A DNA stretch of 64,000 bases from Cristatella mucedo (taxonomy: Eukaryota; Bryozoa; Phylactolaemata; Cristatellidae), in the NCBI GenBank assembly GCA_009760855.2, contig WPIO01000074.1:1344501-1408500 (forward strand), read 5' to 3'. The position numbers were made by a program, and so were the translations under genes. The notes below the pieces were generated by a model that saw nothing but the letters and a program-made list of their open reading frames with translations, was not told the origin of the DNA and searched no databases. The first letter of the stretch is position 1; every line of letters begins with the position of its first letter. Positions 27,101 to 39,400 of the stretch are shown piece by piece.

Positions 27101-30100
27101 TTCCTCCTATGCCAGGCATCAACTTAAAGTTGTGAAGTTGTGAGGCATGTGCAAACATTTGGCTGCCAAAAAAACACATACTGTTGATATGTACGTACTT
27201 CGTGCAGTGGCAGAGCCAAATGGCAGGGAGGGTAATGTCCCCCCTCATCCCAAGGTCCTAGTACATCATGGGGCAAATTTCCCAGGCCCAGGGGGCAAGA
27301 GTACTGTGCAAAGATGTAAAAGGAACGAGTCGAATAGATTTACCACTTTTTTCCATAAACTGTTTAATGTGGCACCCGTGACATTATGTCTGAAGGAGCC
27401 TGGAGAGCTACTTTAAGCTTCCCACAACATGAAAATCCTGGTTCCACCCCTGACTTAGTGTGCATGCACGCGCACGTGCGCGCACGCACACACACACACA
27501 CATATATAGTATATATATGTATATATTTGGTATATATATATATATATATAATTCATTTGTATAGCGCCCCAAGAGAACTTAATCTCTATTCAGACGCCTC
27601 ACATATGCCTAGGGGCTCGAGTCCACGACCTCAGTCAGACCTTGGTCGGGGCGAACACCTTAACCACTGGACCAAACCAGCTCGTCATGTCAACGTGATT
27701 CTCTTTGACCTCCCTTGTCTGGTCCGGCACTGAGGCCGCCTGTCTCTCTTCTGCTGCAGCACATTCCATCAGAGCACGAGTTTTACAGAAAATGTCTAAG
27801 CTGGTGGGCCAGGCCAAACACCCGACCTCAGCCACCATAGTTGCTCCGTGGGGCTCAAATCAAGCGACTGGCTGGGTCACTTCATCCGAACCAAACGAGG
27901 ATTCGTCAAAAACGTTTTCTACAGGTCTGGAGCGGTGCTCAAGTTAGCCATTTTACCGACAAATATAACGAGCCCCAAAGTAGAGTATTTGAGCATATTC
28001 TAAGAGTAAAGTACTTTTTTTTTTGACGAACCGGTGGTGTTATTGCAGTGACTCATGCAGTCGCCTGACCAAAATCTATAGAACGTTTATGAGATGATGT
28101 TGACAGGCAGCTGAGGCTGGATGCTGGAGTACCTACATCAGCAGATCTCTGGCTAGACAAAGAGTAATAGATAATCGTGATGGAACAACGTCACAAAAAA
28201 TGCATAAATATCCACAGCACTCGGGCTTACCTTTGGGCTCTAACTAAATATTTCGCACGTGCTTCGCGAATGTTAAGGTTTACTTGCCATGGTATACAAC
28301 GCTCTTATTACCCAAACACAGTTTCATCCACAGCATCTGCAGCCGTACTGCCAAGATTTATCTGCGACTGAATGTATGCACACTTCCAAGGAACTAAACA
28401 AAAAGTCCCTTTTAATAGCATAGGCTTACGAACGTGATCTGAAGGTCACTGGCCTCTACCGAAACACAAATGAGAATCACTTCGTCGCCGTACAAATCAA
28501 CGTCCCATCGCGTTTACATGCAAACACCTGCGTGACAGTCATTGCACACGCCTGCACTCACTTATAACGCACAGCAGAGCCGAATCTGAGCGCTCGGCAA
28601 CTCGAATGCTGACAATCCTTCGACAGGCTAGACCATTCGGGTGGAAGGAGATACACTGGGCACAAAAGAGTTTGATTAATTTCGAGTAGAACAAAATTAA
28701 AATATAAGTATTTTTAAATAAATATAAATACATAAATAAATAAAATAAATAAATATAAATAAAATAAAAATATAAAGCAAATGATAGGACAGAGATATTA
28801 TAGTACTGCAGGTTGACGAAAGCACACTACCGCTTGTACTGATTCGGATAGACTGTTTAAAGACCTCGAAACCCTCCCCTGGCTTCGAGCAAGCAGGCCG
28901 CAACACTGAGCAGAACGGAAGCAGGTTGCATTCCACTAGGCATCAGCTGCAGATGCAATGAGAAGAATGACTGCATCAAAGTCGCAGAAGCTAAGCACCC
29001 AAGCTATGTATGTACTGCCAGAGCATTCAAGACTAAGCCGAAGGATAAGTGCCGTATGGCACACAAGTTAGCAGCAATGCACAGGCTGCTGGGACCAGCT
29101 TTGCTAATAAATGCTAGCTGATTTAACAGCCTCTTTTTGTATAGCGACGGAAGAGCCTTTACGGCTATCAACGCCGCTTGCAGTGGCGATAAAGGATCGC
29201 CCACCGCAGGATTCGAACCCACGACCTCGGGCCGAGGTCGTGAAAAGCAACCGCCTTACCTAATGAGTCATTACGGCTCATAGAGCCGTGATGGCACACT
29301 AGGTAAGTTGGTTGCTTTTCACGACCTCGGTCCCGGGGTCGAATCCTGTGATGGGCGATCCTTTATCAAGCTGCTACAAGTGGTGGTGATAGCTGTAAAG
29401 GCTCTTCTGTCAATATACAAAAGAGGCTGTTAAATCAGATAGTATTGTTTTTACAATTTGAAGACATTGACCAAGCTGCTGTCTTCTCGACTGCAGCGCA
29501 CACACACACACACACGCCAGGGTGAGCCGGCATCTTCAAACAGCAAGTTCTGTCAATGCTGTCGCTGTCACGGCCAAACAAATTACTCAAGTTTGGGGCT
29601 GAATAGACAAAAAAAGTGTGTACCACGTCACTCCCTAATTCGAACTGTAGGCGATCAAAAAAAACCACCACCATTGGCTGGCAAAAGTACTAGGCACATA
29701 TGGATTACCATATCATCGAACTAAAGAGCCGGTAGGTAGAATGAGGCAGCACTGCAGCAGCACAAAAGCTGTGGGATACTAAAAAAATAAGGCAGCATGA
29801 GAACACATTGCCAGGAATTATCAAACGACATCATGCATGCAAACAGAAGTGCATATTCACATGCTAACCATAGCACACTGAGCTGGCCAGTGCCTGGCAA
29901 TGGCAGAAGGACAGAGCACTTCTATATGTACAAAAGAACCCCCTATAATGCGACCTAATGCAGAATGCAATCCACTCTGTGCACGGACTTGGGGGGAGAA
30001 AGCACTGCAGAATGCCCTTCTAGTAGTCATCTCAACGTCGTGCTAGGTGCACCGTTTGAGCAAAGTGACAAAAAATAACAGTGGATGAAAGAACCTGTAA

Positions 30101-31494
30101 CAACCACATGCCAGTGCTGGCAACGAAGAAGGTTGCTAAAACAACAAAAAATTGACCCAAGTATTTGTCATAGCATAGTAGCGACCTGCAGCAAACAAAA
30201 AACGTTTGCAAATGTGCTAGCACACAGAACAACACCGACTGAATGTCGCACGCAAGACAGTGTGTGAGCTCATAAACATTTTGGCCAGGAGCTACTTACA
30301 TTTTCACCGCATCTGGTATTTTCAGCTGTGCAACAGGAAGGTGATCCTTTAGCTCGTGCAGATAGTTCACATACGTAATCTTTTGACCAAATTTTGCACT
30401 AAAATCACAGCAGTTGAGTGAGATCACTCATCGGATAGCAGGCACGAACAGACGGTGGCATGAGCCCGAGGAGTTGATGTAGAAAAGGGAGCCGTACCTG
30501 ATAAGTGGAGAGAACAGCCGCCACATTACTTTTATAAACGTGGTCGGATGCACAATATACATTGCTTTCAGGTTCTTCTTGTACCTAGAGAGATGCATAA
30601 GCCTGCATTAGCAACGCGATCGGCAGCAGTTCACAACTTCAGCATTAACTCAAATCCGCCAGCCAGCGACAACTTGAAGCAACTCCCGGCAGGCACTGCC
30701 AAGCCCTGAGTTTATGAAGAACGAGCAGGTTGGCTATGCTAATAAATATAGCAAATACATAAATCTTCGCACAGGTACAGTCAGCCTGCCAATACTGGAG
30801 ACTCGAACAGGAGAGTCGTCACAGAACAAAGAATATTGTGGTGTCGAGCAAAAGAGACCAAGAAAATTATACGGCACAAAATAAGGAATATTAAAATGCT
30901 ACTGGTCAACTAACACAGAAATAAGCAAGCCTGCTTAGACAACCATAGCTGTCTACTTCAGACCTGTGATATGCTCATGACTTTTGGATGATAATTCTTT
31001 ACAGCCTGAACTCTCTCCATTAGGTGCATAAATCTAGCTAAGTGAGAGAATCACGGTGTACATTTTTTTTTACTCATCTGTGATGCACCTAAACGACTAC
31101 ATATATTAAGACCCCGGCTCTCTGAAGACCCTTGCATAGTAAACGATCAAAAACTTTACAAGAGATTTCCTTTTAGAATTGCATGAGCTTGCACTTTTGC
31201 CCGACCTTAAGCAACTCAAAAAAAGAAGTTCGAGCCAATAAACCACTTGAGCGACCAAGTGACACAGACAGTAAGACCGTGTGCTTTGACAAAGAGTGGC
31301 ACACTTTGTACCCAGCCACAGGCCTCAGGTCGATGAGCAACTCGAGTCGTGAAAGCAGCAGCAGCAGCGAGACGGGCAGCAGCAGCAGCGAGACGGGCAG
31401 CAGCAGCAGCAGCGAGACGGGCAGCAGCAGCAGCAGCGAGACGGGCAGCAGCAGCAGCAGCAGCGAGACGGGCAGCAGCAGCAGCAGCGAGACG

Positions 31495-31529
<35 letters not shown>

Positions 31530-31534
31530 GACGG

Positions 31535-31565
<31 letters not shown>

Positions 31566-33433
31566 GACGGGCAGCAGCAGCAGCAGCAGCAGCAGCGAGA
31601 CGGGCAGCAGCAGCACCAGCAGCAGCTGCGAGACGGGCAGCAGCAGCAGCAGCAGCAGCTGCGAGACGGGCAGCAGCAGCAGCAGCTGCGAGACGGGCAG
31701 CAGCAGCAGCAGCAGCAGCTGCGAGACGGGCAGCAGCAGCAGCAGCAGCAGCTGCGAGACGGGCAGCAGCAGCAGCAGCAGCAGCTGCGAGACGGGCAGC
31801 AGCAGCAGCAGCAGCAGCTGCGAGACGGGCAGCAGCAGCAGCAGCAGCAGCTGCGAGACGGGCAGCAGCAGCAGCAGCAGCAGCTGCGAGACGGGCAGCA
31901 GCAGCAGCAGCAGCAGCTGCGAGACGGGCAGCAGCAGCAGCAGCAGCAGCTGCGAGACGGGCAGCAGCAGCAGCAGCAGCTGCGAGACGGGCAGCAGCAG
32001 CTGCGAGACGGGCAGCAGCAGCAGCAGCAGCAGCTGCGAGACGGGCAGCAGCAGCAGCAGCAGCAGCTGCGAGACGGGCAGCAGCAGCAGCAGCAGCAGC
32101 TGCGAGACGGGCAGCAGCAGCAGCAGCAGCAGCTGCGAGACGGGCAGCAGCAGCAGCAGCAGCAGCTGCGAGACGGGCAGCAGCAGCAGCAGCTGCGAGA
32201 CGGGCAGCAGCAGCAGCAGCTGCGAGACGGGCAGCAGCAGCAGCAGCTGCGAGACGGGCAGCAGCAGCAGCTGCTGCGAGACGGGCAGCAGCAGCAGCAG
32301 TAGCGAGACGGGCAGCAGCAGCAGTAGTGAGACGGGCAGCAGAAGTGGGACAAGTAGCCGAGGCACAACGGGTAGCCTTGTGCCAGCCACTGGTAGCAGT
32401 GAAGCAGCAGCAGTAGTGGCTGCACTCTGTTAGTGACCCTTAGCCAGCACGACTGACTCACTTCCTGTCCAGTTCACGATAGGCAGCCAGCAGCCACTTG
32501 TAGGACGGCTTGTTCTGCTTCTTCAGACCGTAGTGGAAGTACACGAGTGTGTAGTCACTCTCGACGTACTGGTCTAGAGTGTGCTGGAGGTACCTGGGGA
32601 AAGACGACAGCTCAGTGTGAGGCAAAAGTAAAGAAGCGTGACATGGCAGCACTGGTGACTGAATTGTCAGTGCTTGCATAGGAGGTGCCATTACTTCGAC
32701 AGGCAGCTACTTCCAGAATCGTGAGGCAACGCCACGAATGGTCGACAAAGCTAGAGAGAAATGGCCTTGTCAAATAGGCAAGTAGGTCAAAGTTGAAGCT
32801 AGCTGAAGCAGGAACGAGGCTACGGTTCCCATGTAGCGATAGCCTTGCCGTGACGGCACAGGATGGACATCGGAGCAAACAAGACGGCGAGTCCATTCCT
32901 GCTTTTTGCCCTGCTAGGACACTCACTTCAACAGCTTCGTGTGGTCGATTTGAGAGTGAACCGGAAGCCGACAGGATGAGAACACCACCACCTTCCGGCC
33001 GAACATGTCGTCTCCTGCCGAAGAGAAGAAAGGCAAACTTTTGGTTCACTGTGATGGAGGGGCGGGGCACAGCACACACACTGAAGTAATCACATGAGAT
33101 CAGGCAAAGAGAACGACCGAACAAGGAATTTCTAGCAAGCAGCACGAAATTGTTGTGAAAATAACCGGGCCTGCACGGCTACTCAGTCGCTGGGAATTCA
33201 GCTTGCTAGAAGAAATGCACTGCATGAAGACGAACGCACAAGCAATGCTGCTTTTCTCTTTAGCAATCCATTGCTGACGGACGATACTGTCCGTGCGAGT
33301 GCGCAGTACCGAGTACACGCGAGTAACACTTGCCCACGGCAGGGCTACTGCAGCAGCAGCTGCAGCAGCCAGACAGGCAGCAGGGCCACGAGAACCTGCC
33401 TGCGAAAACAAGGAAGCCTGCCCACGGACACAT

Positions 33434-33494
<61 letters not shown>

Positions 33495-36400
33495 CACACA
33501 CGTGCACACTCATGCATAAATTATAAGAGCCTTGCCAGCACAGCTATGAAGCTATGAGCTATGAAGCTAATATATATATGAAGATAAGAAGCTATGCTTA
33601 CCTCGATTCTTTGTGCAGAAGATAGACAAGATCAGGGAATCCATCTCTGCGATGACAACCTCCCCACTAGAGTGCTGTTCCTCGGCTCCTGGCTGCACCT
33701 CAGTGTCTGCATTTAAGCAGGTCACTAGTGATCTAGTCCTAAAGTTCGTATCGCAATCAAAGAAGACAACAAGTCCTCTGGACCCTATTCCCACTGTCCT
33801 GCTCCTACGTTGCATTGATCTGCTGCTGCCATGCATAACTAACATCATTAATATGTCATTAGCCTCAGGTCATGTCCGAGCACCTTTCAAAAAAGCTGTA
33901 GTCAGGCCTCTCCTCAAGAAAGCAACACTAGATCAAGAGAACTTGAGCAACTACCGCCGAGTCTCCCTTCTACCATTCCTATCAAAGACACTGGAACCGG
34001 TCGTGGCAGACCAGCTGAACTCATATATCGAAACCTCACACCTTGCTAGTAAGTTCCAGTCTGGCTTTAGAGCTAATCACTAATTCACTTAACAGCAAAT
34101 GTAAAGCACCTAGAGAGAGATTAAGTTCTCTGAGGGCGCTTTATCAAGTGAATTATTATTATTATTATTAATCACTCCACAGAGTCACCATTGCATAGGG
34201 TATACAACAACCTACTTAGGAATGCAGACATGGGTAGAGTGTCTCTGCTTGTTCTGCTTGATCTTTCGGCAGCTTTTGACATCATCGATCACAAAGTTCT
34301 TCTAGAGCGCCTCCCATCTCGCCTGGGCATCACTGGCACTGCTCTGCAGTGGTTCAGGTCCTATCTTAGTGGGAGACTCCAGAGTATTGACGTGAATGGA
34401 CAAAGATCATCTGAAGTACCTCTGAAATATGGAGTACCTCAGGGGTCCGTGCTAGGTCCGGTTCTTTTCACGGTTTATACTCTCCCTCTTGCTGATGTGA
34501 TTGCCAAGCACAATCTAGGCTTTCACTTCTATGCGGATGACACTCAGTTGTACCTTTGCTTTGATCCCTCCCAGCCTTCAAGCACCTCAAATTCTCTAAA
34601 CTCACTTGCTGCATGCATTGATGACATCTGCACATGGATGGCAGCAAATTTTCTAAAACTAAACGATGATAAAACTAACTTACTAGTTATGAGCAAACCC
34701 AGTGTGATTCAGAGATTGGAAAGGTTGTCTCTCAAAATTGGCTCAGCCAGCATATCTCCTGTCGAATCAGCTCGAAATCTAGGTGTCATATTCCAAAGCG
34801 ACCTCTCGTTAGACGACCATATCAGCTCCACAGTCAAATCTGCCTATTTTCATCTTCAAAACATTGCTAAAATTCGGGCTTGTTTAGATAAAGATACCAC
34901 GTCCATGTTGGTCCATGCATTCGTGACATCCCGTCTCGACTTCTGCAACTCACTGCTTACTGGCCTACCAGCAAGTGCGATCAGGCGATTGCAGCTGGTG
35001 CAAAACTCTGTAGCTAGGCTTGTCTGTCGTAAGCGTCGCAGTTGCCACATCACTCCACTTCTCGCCGACCTGCACTGGCTGCCAGTCAAGCAACGGATTG
35101 ACTTCAAGGTTTTGTCGCTCACTTTCAGGTCCCTTCATTCTATGGCTCCAGCCTATCTCTCCGACATACTCCCACATCACGCCAAGCATCGCACCACCTG
35201 CTTTTCGGAATCTAACAGTCTACAAATACCTCGTACAAACCTTTAATCCTTTAGAGACTGTGCATTTAGTTCGTATGCTCCCAAAGCCTGGAACTCCCTC
35301 CCGACCTGCGTCAGAACATCCCCTGACCTGACCACATTTAAAAGGAACTTAAAAACGCACCTATTTAGGACAGCACTTAGTGGGCCCCTGCGATTCGTCC
35401 TTGATGTGCTTATGTGTGCTGACACTGTGCATGCTGCCACCAACCACATTTGCATGCCGACCCTGCGCATATCACCCCTAACCATGTTATTCATTTTGTT
35501 TGTTTTTCAAGCATGATTTTACTTACCATTCAATTGCATTTCCCTTTGCTGCAAATGCAAAGCGCCTAGAAAGAGATTAGGTTCTCTGAGGGTGCTTTAT
35601 CAAGTACTTTATTATTATTATTATTATTATGAAGCATGGCTCTGTGGCCAATTCTCTCTGAGTCTCGTCGGCCTATCGTCCATGCATACGAGCACATCGA
35701 CCTAGCAGGCACCTTAAGAGAAGCCACCACTCCAGGCGAAACCACTCGAGCAAAACAAAGCTGCTGACTCGAGATCACGAGGCAGGTGTCAAAGTAACGG
35801 TCCTGCAAAAGAGGAATGAAATAGAAATGATAATACGAGCTGCTTTTGAAAAAGCCTCTCTTTGCACAGCGACAAAAGAGTCTTAAAGGCTATTGCCACC
35901 CTTGGCATCAGCACCTGCTGCAGGATTCGAACCCACAACCTCGGGACCGAGGTCGTGACCCGAGCAACCACCTTACCTAGTGAGTCACCAGTCGACATGC
36001 CACCAGGCAGGCAAGCCTACGACCTCCTCTCGTGTGTGTGTGTGTATGCATGTGCAAATCGCCAGCAGCAGCTGCGATCCGGCCAATCCCCTATCGTCAC
36101 GGGTTCAAGGTCAGACCAAACCACCGTGAGCCAACTGCAGCATTTAGCTCTCATGTCACTCGACTGAAGGAGGGGAAGAGGCAGGAGTAGAGGCAGGAGC
36201 CGAAGGCATGACGTCGTCCGACCCTGCTGGCCGTCATTCGGACCGAATGGCACGGCATTCTCGCAGAATGTCACACTGAGCTGCTCACTGGGGCTGAGAG
36301 TGAGTGGCACACTGCTCTGCGTGCTATGTCAGCAGCCAGGAATAGCAGCCAGCGACTAAATACCAGAATGCCGACGACGATGCAGAGCAGCCATGCTGGT

Positions 36401-39400
36401 TCACCTCGATCTACTGGAATAAGTAAAGAATGAAAATAAAAAAAAATAAAGATCAGGGACAGCCTCTCATCTGTATAACCAATACAGTGTGTCATTTCCT
36501 CTTCTCACCACGACAGTCAATAGAGAGTATCGACTGTCAATGAAAGACTCCCTCTCCCCACGATTAAGTGCAGAATGGAAAGAGGAGCACAATCCGGAAA
36601 AAAAGCCGGCACCGTTGAGATTCTAGCCTAGTATGCAGAAAATGCGGAACCGCATGGGTTCCAGATGTCAGCTCATGCACTGCTCCAGATATAATTGCAC
36701 CACATTGTGCCTCCTGCATCAGCAACAGTACAAAGCCACAAAGTTGCTAAAGAGTTTACTAGCTTGCTGACTAAAACAAACACACGCTTTCGATCAGAAA
36801 CCAATGATGACTCACTCCCACATCTGATGGGACGAAGAAGAGGTAAAAAGCTGTAGCAGGAGCTAAGCCCTACGAATGAGTGGCAAAGAATGGCCAGCAG
36901 CAGAAGAGCAGCTGGTGCTGCGGCTACTGCTAAGCTGGTGCGAGATAGCATTGCTAGCTATATCAAATATCTCAGTTGACAGCTCGGTCAATGCTTTTTT
37001 TTGTCTAGACTATACCTTACTTGCTTCTATGTCACGATTACCACCAAAATTAGAATACAAGTTGAAAAAAAACCAGGACATTTTTTTTCAAACGTGTCTA
37101 TAGTTAAAAATTTGTGTGGATCACTTTAGGCTTGAGTAACCTGCCCCAACCTTTTCTGAGTTTTTCCTATATGATTAGCTGCTATATACAGAATTTTTAC
37201 AAAACCCCCACCAGAAAATGACGAGAGTCGTGCTGACTGCCCAAACCGAGAGAAAACTAGATACAACGCATGCCAGCAGAAATTGTACGTGTGAAAATAA
37301 TCACATCTGCTTGACTGTCGAAATGACACCATGCCAGGCTGATAGCCAGTCGATTCCCAAAAAAAATTAATAACTAGCTAACATCACTTCTTTTCAGTAA
37401 ATAACAAAAAAAAAAAAAGAAGTCGGTACATCGAGGAGCATAAGGAAAGTGGGAAGTGAAGCTAAAAGAATCAAGCGCGAATCCACACAGATCGTAGCTC
37501 AGAGATCATAGCTCAGAGGTCATAGCTCAGAGATCGTAGCTCAGAGATCGTGGCTCAGAGATCGTGGCTCAGAGATCGTGGCTCAGAGACTGCCTCGACC
37601 CCACCCCCAAACATACACATAGCCACCATGCTTGCTACAGAAGTTTTGCCACACTATCTTAGCAAGATCTAGCCGGACCAGCCTGGTTCAGCGTGGCATC
37701 AGGCATACTTCGAGGAGAAAGCTCACATGTATGCCAGCTGACAGTGAAATAACCTTGATGTAACTTTCACCCTTTCAGCATCACTACAGAGCCCATTAAG
37801 GTCAAGGTGCAAAGGCACACAGCTACCAGCTTGATACCGGAATGACCAGATGACCAGTGCACAATTCGGAGGCCAGCAGAGTTAGTGTCAAGTGAGACCA
37901 AAAGAGCTCCTAGTCTGTCACATAAACAGTATTATACCATAGGTCAACCAGATGGCATCTGCTGCCTCTATATTCAGACAACTAATGGCTAACATATCAG
38001 ACAGCGCTCTCTCCCTCCCTCCCTCTCTCTCTCTCTCCCTCTCTCACTGAGCATCAACTGTTAGTCCTCATAAAAAACAACCCGCGGAGCACCCTGGAAA
38101 AACTAAATCACCTTGTAGGCAATTTACATAAGGCGATCAGGAACGACGTAGCAACAGATAAACTACAGCACACCAGCAGTGGCAGCAGTACACTAAGGGC
38201 CATTAAGGGATCCATAGGCCCATGCAGTGCCTGCTCCTATCAAGAACATAGGCAGTAGCTTTAAGTCACTAGCATTGCTGGGGCAATCGATCAGGCTGTT
38301 CGATACCGAAAAATTATATTTGCAATCTAGTTTTAGATGTGTGTCACAGCAATGGGCATCTCACTTAGCAGTCATGGGATCGTAGATCAGAGCAAACTGC
38401 AGGCAATCTGCAAGTCAGAGCAAATTGGCATAGGGCTGTGGCACTGAAGCATGAAAGAAAGGTCAACAAGTACAACCAGGGACCAGGAGGATATGTCTAC
38501 TACTCAGAATCCACTTAAAAGCAAGGGTACTAGCAAGCATAGCAACGGTGGATGCTGGAGGGGAGAGGTGAGGTTAGTGCAACAAGAGAGAAATACAAAG
38601 AGCTAAGAAGTGCAGCCTATGAAAAGCCTGTAAGGATGGATCTTGTAAAAAATACAAAGTGCATGTGTATAGCGCCGCAATGGAACTTAATCTCTATTCA
38701 GGCACTTCAGATATGCCGTTATAATAATAATAATAATTCATTTGTATAGCGCCCCAAGAGAACTAAATCTCTATCCAGGCGCTTCACATATGCCTCAGGG
38801 CTCGAGCCATGGGGATCGAGCCCACGACCTCAGTCAGACCTTGGTCGGGGCAAGCCTCTTAACCGTTGTAGATCCTTGAAGTCAAACCCATAGCTTTTGG
38901 CACTGAGTGAAGGTGTGACTACGTCAATCCCACAGACACACAGGGGATCACTCCTATAACTAGAGCTTCTGATCAGCCTTACAATATCACGGGTAACATG
39001 GAGTAAATTAAAAATATGTCAACAAGGACACATGACAGAGACGGTCAGAAAATGCCCATGATTGTGGACACATACATACCGAACATCTACCGGATATCTC
39101 AACCTTTTGAATAAATGAAATTGTGATGCTGGGAAGCTACGAAAAATCACCAGCAACCTGGCAGGAAAGAATGCGATAGCCGGATATAGGCAAGCAGGAA
39201 AACAGACAAGACAAGACAGCCAACCCAAACCGTATCTGGCACCTAACAATGAAGGTTAAAGCTGCACTATACTGAGCCAACTGCTTCATTAGCCATGATC
39301 ACAACTAATTAAAGTCGATTGCATGCTGCCACTATGTCTAGCCAGTCTGATACCCGAACAACTTCCACGCTCATATTGACGACATTCCAGAACCGGGCTT

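Larger units (their letters stand above)
25669..30299 (-). other. ARHGAP1-like intron, 4.6 kb
   Basis: Contains a SINE-B, the head-to-head SINE-A pair, a (TA)n tract at about 27500-27550 and an A/T-rich (AAATAAAT)-like tract at about 28715-28775. No coding content otherwise. Confidence 0.7.
33604..35630 (+). mobile_element. L2/CR1-like LINE, 5'-truncated, best-preserved RT copy
   Basis: This is part of ORF2 of a non-LTR retrotransposon, inserted antisense in the 10-kb intron of the ARHGAP1-like gene. It starts inside the region before RT (EKIDKIRE-like context) and covers the whole reverse transcriptase: [34 protein letters not shown], and FYADDTQLY with the catalytic YADD at 34530-34541. 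The conserved C-terminal [12 protein letters not shown] region follows, and the copy ends with the 3' stem region and (ATT)n at 35630. Lesions are an 87-bp insertion at 34082-34168 and a TAA at 35244-35246 where the downstream homology ([12 protein letters not shown]) continues in the same frame. The endonuclease is missing. Confidence 0.93.

Noticed and set aside
31173-32461. Four overlapping long open frames (355-416 codons) as real genes
   Set aside because: They occur on both strands and in several frames because the minisatellite unit is a multiple of three without stops, and they lie in an intron flanked by well-supported exons.
37489-37586. CRISPR-like array
   Set aside because: The 14-bp units are directly adjacent with no spacers, and the context is eukaryotic.
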